Source: CBDUBU01 sp965365465 (GTDB lineage Bacteria > Bacteroidota > Rhodothermia > Rhodothermales > DASSAV01). Taken from it: DNA of 5,681 bases. Positions 1 through 5,681 of the stretch are shown piece by piece. The stretch spans positions 1 through 5,681 of the forward strand of contig CBDUBU010000273.1 in the NCBI GenBank assembly GCA_965365465.1, written 5' to 3'. The notes beneath the pieces were generated by a model, which saw only the letters and a program-made list of their open reading frames with translations, ran no database searches and was not told the DNA's origin. The position numbers and the translations under genes were made by a program. Position 1 is the stretch's first letter, and each line of letters opens with the position of its first letter.

Positions 1-702
1 ATACAGTACCAGAACGGCCGGCGGATGATCAACACGCCCCCCTCGGCCCCTGGAGGGCTACAGGCTCAGGTAAATAGACGTGAAGTGGTTCTGTCCTGGA
101 GCCCTTCTTCAGATGAACAGACTGTTTCCTCCGGTCTCACGTACAATCTGAGCGTAGGCACGGAGCCGGGCGGTATGCAAATCCTTTCCCCGCTTGCCAA
201 CCCGACCTCTGGTCGGCGCGCCCTTGCCGCACCCGGCAATGCATGGCAAAGCAGGCGCTGGGTCCTGCGGGATCTGCCGCCCGGTGATTATTTCTGGAAA
301 GTGCAGGCCCTCGACCCCAGTTACGCCGGTTCCGCCTTCTCTGAGGAAGGCGTCTTCAGCATGGGCGCCTACAACCCCGAAGGTTCGCCGACAAGCACAC
401 AGGAAAACGATCTCCGCCCTGATGGCCCTTCCCTTGAGCCGGCTTACCCCAGTCCTTTCAACACAGAAACAACCATAAGTTATTCGCTCTCCAGGACCAC
501 TACCATTCGCGTCGCCATAGTGGATCTACTGGGAAGTGTCATATGCATCCTGGACGAAGGAACGCGGGCGGCAGGAAACCACAGGGTTGCGTGGGACGGA
601 ACCACACGAAACGGAACGCCCTCTGCTTCCGGAGTTTACTTCCTCCGCCTTGAAACGGCAGAAGGGTTCACGCAGAACAGAAGCGTCGTACTACTCCGTT
701 AG
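1..702 (+). CDS. Secreted/surface protein, C-terminal part: FN3-like module plus T9SS (FlgD-like) sorting domain
   Basis: The frame is open from base 1, so this is the 3' end of a longer gene; the ATG at 25 is probably internal. The visible 233 residues hold two parts (window residue numbers). Residues about 12-122 form a fibronectin-III-like beta-sandwich: it begins NTPPSAPGGL, continues VVLSWSPSSDEQT, GLTYNLSVGT and LPPGDYFWKVQALD, and ends near AGSAFSEEGVFS. This module commonly closes FG-GAP/VCBS-repeat proteins of Bacteroidota, so beta-propeller repeats are expected upstream, outside the window. After a polar linker, residues about 145-233 form a C-terminal sorting domain: YPSPFN, ISYSL, VDLLG, the HRVAWDGTTRNG turn, SGVYFLRL and a basic final strand ending VVLLR. 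In this family the domain directs export through the type IX system and is usually removed or anchored at the cell surface. The substrate of the upstream part cannot be judged. The gene converges on the minus-strand lipoprotein gene, 30 bp away. Confidence 0.85.
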   Translation: MQYQNGRRMINTPPSAPGGLQAQVNRREVVLSWSPSSDEQTVSSGLTYNLSVGTEPGGMQILSPLANPTSGRRALAAPGNAWQSRRWVLRDLPPGDYFWKVQALDPSYAGSAFSEEGVFSMGAYNPEGSPTSTQENDLRPDGPSLEPAYPSPFNTETTISYSLSRTTTIRVAIVDLLGSVICILDEGTRAAGNHRVAWDGTTRNGTPSASGVYFLRLETAEGFTQNRSVVLLR

Positions 703-732
703 ATCAAAAGAGACGGATATTGTCGCTATGCG

Positions 733-1698
733 CTATCTACCGTCGCTGGATGCCGTTGCAGGCAGCGGAGGAACCGACGGCCCGGCAATGGAACGGCTAT
801 CCTGTAGCGTCTGATACTTCAGACGCCGCTTTGCATCTTCGCTCAGGATCCATTCCACCGAGAACCTCCCTACGGAACCAATGAACCCGAACCCGTTCGC
901 CACATTGGATAACGTACCCGGCTGAACCAGCACTTCCGGATCGAACACGCCGCCGGGCGGTACGAACGCAGCGTCCAGCACGGTAACCTGCAATCCGAGA
1001 CCCAGGAGCGGAAATTCTTCTACGTTTGTCATGGTATCCAGCACAAGGCGATCCATCCCCAGATTGACGCTCACCTGCCATCCACCGTTTTGAGGATCGC
1101 TTCCGTTTGACGGGTCGTAAGGCATACGGATATCCACGAAGGGGTTCCGGTCTGCGCTGAGAAACCGATACCACAGTTCGATTCGGAAAGGCTGCCTCTC
1201 CAGGTTCTTCCAGATAACCTGCTGTGTGCCGTTTGCGATGCCTCCGCCCACACCACCGGACAAAGCGGCCGGGAACACTTCCGGCGTCAGTAGTTCGGGT
1301 ACGGTAGTCTCTGCGCTGGTCACAACCTCCGAACCTTCGTCTTTTACTTCGATGCGGTAGGTATGACCGGGCTGGAGCCGCAGCGGAGCATGGTATACGT
1401 GCCCGATGTCGCCGTTTGAGAAGAAAATCACGGAGTCCCGCCATACCAGCTTGCGACCGGTATTGAGGTCTTCAGAAGTCAGAACGGCTGCCAGCGGCGC
1501 AGCACTTTCCTGTTCCAGCGTTTCCCGAATAGGCGCAACCCGGATATACTGTACATCCGCGTTCATATCCAGGGTTCCATAAAGCGAAAAGTTTCGGTCG
1601 CTCTCCAGGATAGGATTGACTGCCTCTTCACATCCTGAAAAAACAAACAGGCCTGCGACGACTATGGCAGCCCAGGCGCTCAGTAACCTTTGCAGCAT
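733..1698 (-). CDS. DUF4249-like outer-membrane lipoprotein
   Basis: This 321-residue protein has a lipoprotein signal peptide: a short N-region with Arg4, a hydrophobic stretch rich in Ala, Val and Leu, and the lipobox-like FSGC with Cys23 as the lipidated residue. Asp is absent at +2 (the residue is Glu), so outer-membrane sorting is plausible. The mature part starts with a beta-strand-rich segment (NFSLYGTLD at about 36-44, QYIRVAPI at about 50-57), has a central stretch HTYRIEVKDEG, and carries GFGFIGS near 269-275. This layout fits the DUF4249 family of Bacteroidota, whose function is unknown and whose genes often sit beside TonB-dependent receptors; none is visible here. Start choice: the ATG at 1698 gives a clean signal peptide. 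A TTG at 1707 adds three residues and has a purine-rich GAGAG 5 nt upstream, so it is a real alternative. The gene is last in the minus-strand run, about 45 nt after the isomerase-like gene. The family call is moderate; the lipoprotein call is firm. Confidence 0.75.
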   Translation of the reverse strand: MLQRLLSAWAAIVVAGLFVFSGCEEAVNPILESDRNFSLYGTLDMNADVQYIRVAPIRETLEQESAAPLAAVLTSEDLNTGRKLVWRDSVIFFSNGDIGHVYHAPLRLQPGHTYRIEVKDEGSEVVTSAETTVPELLTPEVFPAALSGGVGGGIANGTQQVIWKNLERQPFRIELWYRFLSADRNPFVDIRMPYDPSNGSDPQNGGWQVSVNLGMDRLVLDTMTNVEEFPLLGLGLQVTVLDAAFVPPGGVFDPEVLVQPGTLSNVANGFGFIGSVGRFSVEWILSEDAKRRLKYQTLQDSRSIAGPSVPPLPATASSDGR

Positions 1699-1743
1699 AT
1701 TGGACAAATAATCTCTCTACCGAAACACAAAGATGGATACAGT

Positions 1744-2649
1744 TCAGGCAAGCGCTGTCCGCACCTCGTTATAAAAACGCCGCACTTTTTCTCTCGGATC
1801 TCCTTCTCCAAGCGTTTCTATTGGAATATACCCTCTATAGCCGGATTCGAGAAGGATAGCTGCGATTTTACTGAGATCCGTCGGGGCTTGGCGGCCTGCA
1901 ATCTTTATCTGTTCCTTGATCTGCCAGGTAACCGCATACGGGGCTGCCTGTGCGATGTCCTCATACGGATCAGCCGTAAGGAAGCTGCCGATATCCAGCA
2001 CCAGCCCGAGCCAGTTCGAGTTGACTTCTTCCAGCAACGCAATGGTTTCTGCGGCAGAGGTGAGGAAGTCTGCATGGTTTTGGATAGCCGCCATAACCCC
2101 GCGCCGGCCTCCGTACGCTGCGCACTGCCTCAGCGCTTCCACGACCCATCCCTGCACTTCGCTGCGCGAGTATCCGGCGGGCACGCTCTTACCTGTAAAA
2201 ACACGTATGACAGGCGCCCCCAGCTTTGCAGCCGTGTCGATCCAACGCCTGACGTGGTTCACGTCATTCCTCCTTGCCCCTGCATCGGGCATCGTAAAAT
2301 CATTCCGCACGCCAGTCCCGCTGATGTCAAGGCCGAGCAAAAACGCCTTGCGCTTGAGCGCATACACATACTCGTCCGGCGGCGTGTCCGGATATTCGGG
2401 AAAGTAGTATCCCGTAGGATCCACGGCATCAAAACCCAGATCGGCGCAGAAGCTGAAGACCTCTTCAAGCGTCATTTCGCCGCTCCGGAGCAGCGCATTG
2501 AACGAGTACAGATTGCAACTGATCCGGATATTTGCAGAAGCCGGCTGAGACCCAGGCGCGACGCTGCCGTCCTGTTGCGTAACGAAACAGAACGGGAGAA
2601 AGGCAGCCGACGCCTTCAGAAAACTTCTGCGGTTTGCCGGGAAAAGCAT
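1744..2649 (-). CDS. Tat-signal sugar phosphate isomerase/epimerase-like TIM-barrel protein
   Basis: This 301-residue protein belongs to the xylose-isomerase-like/AP-endonuclease-2 TIM-barrel superfamily, whose members isomerise or epimerise sugars, or act on inositols, using a bound divalent metal. The N-terminus carries a twin-arginine signal, NRRSFLKAS, with the arginines at 7-8, then a short hydrophobic stretch. Export of the folded, possibly metal-loaded protein to the periplasm is therefore expected. Barrel landmarks are LGFDAVDPTGYYFPEYP (about 72-88), IRVFTGKS (about 148-155), IQNHADF (189-195), LVLDIGSF (216-223), WQIKEQIK (242-249) and YIPIETLGEGDP (274-285). Likely metal or active-site residues are His192, Asp219, Lys245 and Glu278. 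The Glu that often precedes NH in this superfamily is Gln here, and the usual H-x-KD is Q-I-KE; both look like subfamily traits rather than decay. Start choice: the ATG at 2649 has AGG 8 nt upstream, while a TTG at 2664 has no Shine-Dalgarno. The gene lies 26 nt after the phosphorylase stop. The true substrate is unknown. Confidence 0.88.
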   Translation of the reverse strand: MLFPANRRSFLKASAAFLPFCFVTQQDGSVAPGSQPASANIRISCNLYSFNALLRSGEMTLEEVFSFCADLGFDAVDPTGYYFPEYPDTPPDEYVYALKRKAFLLGLDISGTGVRNDFTMPDAGARRNDVNHVRRWIDTAAKLGAPVIRVFTGKSVPAGYSRSEVQGWVVEALRQCAAYGGRRGVMAAIQNHADFLTSAAETIALLEEVNSNWLGLVLDIGSFLTADPYEDIAQAAPYAVTWQIKEQIKIAGRQAPTDLSKIAAILLESGYRGYIPIETLGEGDPREKVRRFYNEVRTALA

Positions 2650-2657
2650 AACGACGA

Positions 2658-2662
2658 CCTGC
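2658..2662 (-). promoter_or_regulatory. Ribosome binding site of the isomerase-like gene
   Basis: On the minus strand GCAGG lies 8 nt before the ATG at 2649. It falls inside the longer reading frame opened by the TTG at 2664, so it argues for the ATG start. The match to the Shine-Dalgarno consensus is short. Confidence 0.45.
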
Positions 2663-2675
2663 AAGGAAACAAGAG

Positions 2676-4433
2676 CTAGAGGAAATAAGCGCGCAAGACG
2701 TACTGCTGAAGCATCCGCTGGGTGTTAAAGAACGATCCGTTCAGCGCGATTGCATGGCGCATGATGTCGATAAAGCGGCTCTGATCACCGTAGAAAGCCG
2801 GCATGATAACTTGTTCGAGCTTATCGTACAGAGAAGCGGCATCCTCCGGATTGCCTGCCACCTTTTCCGGATCACGGCCGTTAGCCCCGATAGCCCAGCC
2901 GGTGACTCCTTCGATACACCCTTCAATCCACCAGCCATCGAGAATGCTCAGACTGGGCACACCGTTCAGCGCCGCTTTCATGCCGCTGGTGCCGGATGCC
3001 TCGTTCGGAGGCTGCGGGGTATTGAGCCATATGTCGACACCCGCCGTCATTACCTGAGCCACTTCTGTGTCGTAGTTGGTCAGGTAGGCTACCCGAATGT
3101 CGTGTCCGAGCGCTTCGCGAGCCTGGAAAATGCGCTGAATAAGTTGCTTTCCTCCCTCATCGTGCGGATGCGCCTTACCTGCATAGATGATCTGCAACGG
3201 GCCGTGCTGTGCGACGATCTTCCGGAGCCGCTCTATATCAAAAAAGAGCAGATCGGCGCGTTTATACGTTGCGGCCCTTCGAGCAAATCCAAGCGTTAGG
3301 TAGTCTACATCCATTCCTGCGTTGGTCTCCCGGTTGACCCGCCAGATCAACTGGTGCTTGGCCTCCTGATGGGCAGCCCAGATCTCCTCCCGTGGTATTC
3401 CGAGCGCATATCTCAGGCTGAAGTTGTCCTGCTTCCAGCCCGGTATGTGGGTTTCAAAAAGCTTGTGAAACGGCGGCGCTACCCATGTAGCGGCATGAAC
3501 GCCGTTCGTGATCGCATCGATCGTGTAGCCTGCAAACATCAACCGGGATACTTCTCCATGACGTTTGGCGACCCCGTTGATGTACCGGCTCATGTTCAGC
3601 GCCAGATAGGTCAGGTTGAGCGTGGCATCGGAGCGGAGTAAGGCTTGCATTTCGCCAGCGTCCTCGTGGGTATTCAAAACCCGCGCAACGACATCCTTAA
3701 TGTCCGGCGCGTCGATGAAGTCAGATTTCAGATGGGCCAGCACGCGGGTAACCATTTCCATGGGAAACTGATCGTGTCCTGCAGGGACGGGGGTGTGGGT
3801 CGTGAAGATACACTGCCCACGTACAGCCTCGACATCCTCACGGTTTACCGAAGACCGTCCGTCCTTTTCCGCCTGCTCCCTCAGTAATTCCAGCGTGAGC
3901 AAGCCGGCATGGCCCTCATTCATGTGAAACCGGGTCAGCTTGTCGTATCCCAAAGCCCGTAACATACGCACGCCCCCCATGCCGAGTACGACTTCCTGGC
4001 AAAGGCGGTAGTACGAATCCCCCCCATAGAGCACATCGGTGATCCTGCGGTCCCACGCTGTATTTTCGGGGAGATCCGTATCCAGCAGGAACACGGGAAC
4101 CTTGAATCCGCTCAGTCCGGGCACATCAAACCGCCAGGCCCGCAGATGCACTTCCCGATCTTCGATGTTGACAATGGCCCTCGCGGGCATTTCTTCCAGG
4201 AAATCCTCGACCACCCATTCCACCGGCTCCTCCGTCTGCCGCCCACTGGCATCGAGGTGCTGGTAGAAATAGCCTTTCCTGTAGAGCAGCGTTACTGCCG
4301 CCATCGGAACGCCGAGATCTGCCCCGGATCGAATCGTATCTCCCGCCAGCACGCCCAGGCCGCCGCTGTAGGTAGGTATGCTGGAGGTGAGGGCTATTTC
4401 CATGGAGAAGTAAGCAATGGATCGGTCATTCAT
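2676..4433 (-). CDS. glgP: Alpha-glucan (glycogen/maltodextrin) phosphorylase, short GT35 type
   Basis: This enzyme removes terminal alpha-1,4 glucose units from glycogen or maltodextrin with phosphate, releasing glucose-1-phosphate in the cytoplasm; its cofactor is pyridoxal phosphate. The 585-residue protein is collinear with the shorter alpha-glucan phosphorylase subfamily (TIGR02094 type) and appears complete, although classical glycogen phosphorylases exceed 750 residues. Landmarks in order are IAYFSMEIAL (6-15), PTYSGGLGVLAGD (20-32), LLYRKGYFYQ (49-58), HMNEGHAG (170-177), FTTHTPVPAGHDQF (210-223), TNGVHAATW (309-317), GFARRAATYKRADLL (382-396), IIYAGKAHP (415-423), and the cofactor segment EASGTSGMKAALNG (478-491) followed by DGWWIEG. 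Lys486 is the predicted Schiff-base lysine. The N-terminus is cytoplasmic, with no signal peptide. The ATG is supported by AGGAG 9 nt upstream. The Tat isomerase-like gene follows after 26 nt, suggesting one transcript. A weak TACCTTTC element (plus-strand 4486-4493) resembles the Bacteroidota -7 box TAnnTTTG but has no partner -33 element. Natural substrate length cannot be told from sequence. Confidence 0.97.
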   Translation of the reverse strand: MNDRSIAYFSMEIALTSSIPTYSGGLGVLAGDTIRSGADLGVPMAAVTLLYRKGYFYQHLDASGRQTEEPVEWVVEDFLEEMPARAIVNIEDREVHLRAWRFDVPGLSGFKVPVFLLDTDLPENTAWDRRITDVLYGGDSYYRLCQEVVLGMGGVRMLRALGYDKLTRFHMNEGHAGLLTLELLREQAEKDGRSSVNREDVEAVRGQCIFTTHTPVPAGHDQFPMEMVTRVLAHLKSDFIDAPDIKDVVARVLNTHEDAGEMQALLRSDATLNLTYLALNMSRYINGVAKRHGEVSRLMFAGYTIDAITNGVHAATWVAPPFHKLFETHIPGWKQDNFSLRYALGIPREEIWAAHQEAKHQLIWRVNRETNAGMDVDYLTLGFARRAATYKRADLLFFDIERLRKIVAQHGPLQIIYAGKAHPHDEGGKQLIQRIFQAREALGHDIRVAYLTNYDTEVAQVMTAGVDIWLNTPQPPNEASGTSGMKAALNGVPSLSILDGWWIEGCIEGVTGWAIGANGRDPEKVAGNPEDAASLYDKLEQVIMPAFYGDQSRFIDIMRHAIALNGSFFNTQRMLQQYVLRAYFL

Positions 4434-4442
4434 TGGTATTGA

Positions 4443-4447
4443 CTCCT
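4443..4447 (-). promoter_or_regulatory. Shine-Dalgarno of the glucan phosphorylase gene
   Basis: AGGAG on the minus strand lies 9 nt before the ATG at 4433. It is the clearest ribosome binding site in the window and fixes the phosphorylase start. Other genes here have weak sites or none, as is common in Bacteroidota, so this gene may be translated comparatively well. Confidence 0.7.
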
Positions 4448-4525
4448 GGATTTTTATGATGCGTTCCCCTGCCTGTAGCGCTGTCGAAAGGTACGAACAC
4501 AGGACCAGAGATGTGACCCGGAAAC

Positions 4526-5047
4526 CTAACTCTTCCCAGCCATACCGATAGAAATGATCTCGCCCTCGTGATAGACGAACAGCAAGTGGTTGCCTTGCAT
4601 GAAATAGCGGTCGTGTCGGTCGCCGCCCGGTATCCGAACAGAAGACACAGGCTCTCCCAGAAGCTCGATTACCTGGTCCCGGGGCGACCCCAGGCCGATC
4701 CCGTCTTCCGTAGTTCCGGTATACGAATCTGTTAGCGTAATGGCTGAAGTTTGCGACAAAGAGCCATCCGCCCTTACATCATAATAAATCTCGATGCCGC
4801 TGTGCCTTCCTCTCTCGTAGAAATAGCGAACTGTGCCTGCCCCCCGAAGCGCATTGGAAGGCATCCCCAGTATGTCGAAAACCGCTGTGGTATCTGCGCC
4901 GAGACGCACTCCGTCCACACTCTCTCCCAGAACAAGGCGTCCGTTGTCAGGCGGATCTACTTCGGGTTCTACCCGGTCGCATCCTGCCAGAGACACAACG
5001 GCAAGCACACAGACCAGCATCCATACAGCAAGCACACAGGTCTTCAT
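4526..5047 (-). CDS. Small lipoprotein with two tandem BamE/SmpA-like repeats
   Basis: The 173-residue product is a predicted lipoprotein: MKTC start, hydrophobic core, and a canonical SLAGC lipobox with Cys23. Asp24 follows the Cys; in enterobacteria this is an inner-membrane retention signal, but that rule does not transfer reliably to Bacteroidota. The mature part has two copies of one motif: DGVRLG (45-50) with LGMP (60-63), and DGIGLG (115-120) with LGEP (130-133). The spacing inside each copy is identical and the copies are exactly 70 residues apart. Each is followed by a strand-rich segment (RYFYERG and EIYYD; RYFMQGN and LLFVYHEGEI). The pattern of Gly-Leu-Gly, an amphipathic helix and Leu-Gly-x-Pro resembles BamE/SmpA-like lipoprotein folds; this is a resemblance, not a family assignment. 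Start choice: an ATG at 5086 would add 13 residues (MISLIPSPQYFPS) ahead of a complete signal peptide, so 5047 is preferred despite no clear Shine-Dalgarno. The gene lies 92 nt upstream of the phosphorylase. Function unknown. Confidence 0.82.
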   Translation of the reverse strand: MKTCVLAVWMLVCVLAVVSLAGCDRVEPEVDPPDNGRLVLGESVDGVRLGADTTAVFDILGMPSNALRGAGTVRYFYERGRHSGIEIYYDVRADGSLSQTSAITLTDSYTGTTEDGIGLGSPRDQVIELLGEPVSSVRIPGGDRHDRYFMQGNHLLFVYHEGEIISIGMAGKS

Positions 5048-5138
5048 AGATGGAAAGTATTGCGGCGAGGGAATTAGTGAAATCATAGCCCGGCTCAGGA
5101 CCCTTATCGTCTAAATATGCATAAAAATTGCCTTTACT
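5048..5138. promoter_or_regulatory. Divergent intergenic region, probable promoters for the lipoprotein and HNH genes
   Basis: This 91-bp AT-richer gap separates two genes read in opposite directions and should hold both promoters. Two elements can be seen. TAAATATG at 5112-5119 on the plus strand matches five of the six fixed positions of the Bacteroidota -7 box TAnnTTTG and would start transcription about 10-15 nt before the ATG at 5139; no -33 TTTG-type element is found at the right distance. TATGCATA at 5116-5123 is a perfect 8-bp palindrome overlapping it, and could be a repressor site or chance. No convincing promoter was found on the minus strand. Confidence 0.3.
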
Positions 5139-5681
5139 ATGGGTGCATCACGGAATATACTGACGGCTACTGCTGATCCACAGGGCACTGTTGTACGACG
5201 CGACTTGCCGTTGCGTTCGATTTACGGCGCGGGTCGGCAAGGCTATTTGTGCAAAGCCGGGATATACTCGCCCTATACCCAATCGGTAAAAAGCATGAGC
5301 ACCAGGCGTAGAGGAAGCAGCACATTGTTTACATTCTGGCCCTCTCGTGGGAGGTCGGCAAAGGGGAACGAACGATGCCGGTACTGCGGCGGTGAGGCAA
5401 CCCTGCATCACGCGCCGTGGTGCTCGGAATCCTGCCGAGCAAGCGCCGTGCATGAGTTCAGCCTGACAAACGATCCGGCATACCAGCGCCGGGCAGTATT
5501 TGGCCGGGATCACGGAGTCTGCGCCCGTTGCGGACGCGACACCCTGGCGCTTCGGCAGCAACTCATCGCGTTAGCGCCTGAAGACAGAATAAAAGCCAGT
5601 CCTGATCTGCTTGTTGAAGGATACGACCGGCATCGGCTCGGCAAGTTGCTTTTGTGGGAAGCAGATCACATAATTCCTGTT
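5139..5681 (+). CDS. HNH endonuclease, ZRANB3-like, 3' end cut by the window edge
   Basis: The frame is open from just after a stop at 5112-5114 to the last base, giving 181 residues from the ATG at 5139, or 129 from the in-frame ATG at 5295. The recognisable part starts near 5376. In the shorter numbering, a first zinc-binding set is C28-x2-C31 (CRYC) with C43-x3-C47 (WCSESC). Next comes QRRAVFGRDHGVCARCGRDT, with C76 and C79, then a helical spacer of about 40 residues. Last is LLWEADHIIPV, where Asp124-His125 is the start of the HNH (beta-beta-alpha-metal) nuclease core. The remaining core (the GG loop, Asn, CxxCH) lies beyond the edge. The order and spacing match stand-alone bacterial HNH nucleases related to the C-terminal nuclease domain of ZRANB3, which cuts DNA during replication stress. 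Neither ATG has a clear Shine-Dalgarno. The segment before 5295 has no recognised domain and a lower GC content at third codon positions, so 5295 remains a serious alternative start. The role is unknown: repair, defence or a mobile-element function are all possible. Confidence 0.8.
   Translation, partial: MGASRNILTATADPQGTVVRRDLPLRSIYGAGRQGYLCKAGIYSPYTQSVKSMSTRRRGSSTLFTFWPSRGRSAKGNERCRYCGGEATLHHAPWCSESCRASAVHEFSLTNDPAYQRRAVFGRDHGVCARCGRDTLALRQQLIALAPEDRIKASPDLLVEGYDRHRLGKLLLWEADHIIPV

Noticed and set aside
703..732. Bidirectional terminator between the two convergent genes
   Set aside because: The 30-bp gap shows no GC-rich inverted repeat and no T-run on either strand.
797..1444. Minus-strand open frame of 215 codons inside the DUF4249-like gene
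   Set aside because: Arg- and Gly-rich translation in a shifted frame, typical of an off-frame shadow in GC-rich coding DNA.
1690..2679. Plus-strand open frame of 329 codons opposite the isomerase-like gene
   Set aside because: It is longer than the real gene on the other strand, but its translation is rich in Arg, His, Cys and Pro with no recognisable motif, while the minus strand gives a clear Tat signal and TIM-barrel motifs.
2754..3299. Plus-strand open frame of 181 codons within the phosphorylase gene
   Set aside because: Antisense to strongly conserved GT35 motifs, with no domain of its own.
2676..4433. Truncated phosphorylase
   Set aside because: The 585 residues are well below the length of classical glycogen phosphorylases, but all key motifs, including the cofactor lysine, are present and the length fits the short alpha-glucan phosphorylase subfamily.
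4448..4525. Terminator hairpin or promoter between the small lipoprotein and the phosphorylase
   Set aside because: A CCTGT/ACAGG inverted repeat has a loop of over 20 nt and no T-run. TACCTTTC (4486-4493, minus strand) resembles a -7 box but lacks a -33 element.
5148..5561. Minus-strand open frame of 137 codons
   Set aside because: It is antisense to the HNH gene, has no recognisable motif, and its cysteines do not form a pattern; the plus-strand Cys pairs and ADHIIPV motif decide the strand.

Overview
The window looks like chromosomal DNA from a Bacteroidota-type bacterium, probably of the Rhodothermota/Balneolota side. It is moderately GC-rich by eye. It encodes a surface protein ending in a FlgD-like/type IX secretion (T9SS) sorting domain, a DUF4249-like lipoprotein and a Tat-dependent sugar-isomerase-like protein with the QNH/QIKE motif variant. 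The lineage call is inference from gene content; no rRNA, tRNA or other taxonomic marker is present.

Layout. (1) At the left edge is the 3' part of a plus-strand gene for a large secreted protein: an FN3-like module followed by a C-terminal sorting domain (1-702). (2) It converges, across 30 bp, on a run of four minus-strand genes covering 5047 down to 733. In transcription order these are a small lipoprotein with an internal duplication (5047-4526), an alpha-glucan (glycogen/maltodextrin) phosphorylase (4433-2676), a Tat-signal xylose-isomerase-like TIM-barrel protein (2649-1744) and a DUF4249-like lipoprotein (1698-733). The last three are separated by only 26 and about 45 nt and may be co-transcribed; a 92-nt gap separates the first lipoprotein from the phosphorylase. 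(3) A short AT-rich intergenic region (5048-5138) divides this run from a divergent plus-strand gene cut by the right edge. That gene encodes a Cys-rich HNH nuclease resembling the HNH domain of eukaryotic ZRANB3.

How the genes fit together. The phosphorylase is a cytoplasmic storage-glucan enzyme. Its tight linkage to a predicted exported sugar isomerase-like protein suggests shared carbohydrate regulation rather than one continuous pathway. The two lipoproteins are envelope proteins of unknown role. The HNH gene is probably an unrelated transcription unit.

No RNA genes, insertion sequences, CRISPR arrays, attachment sites or convincing terminators were seen. No stretch longer than 300 bases lacks a gene. 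The least ordinary items are the right-edge HNH protein with its possible N-terminal extension, and the small lipoprotein whose two halves repeat with an exact 70-residue period.
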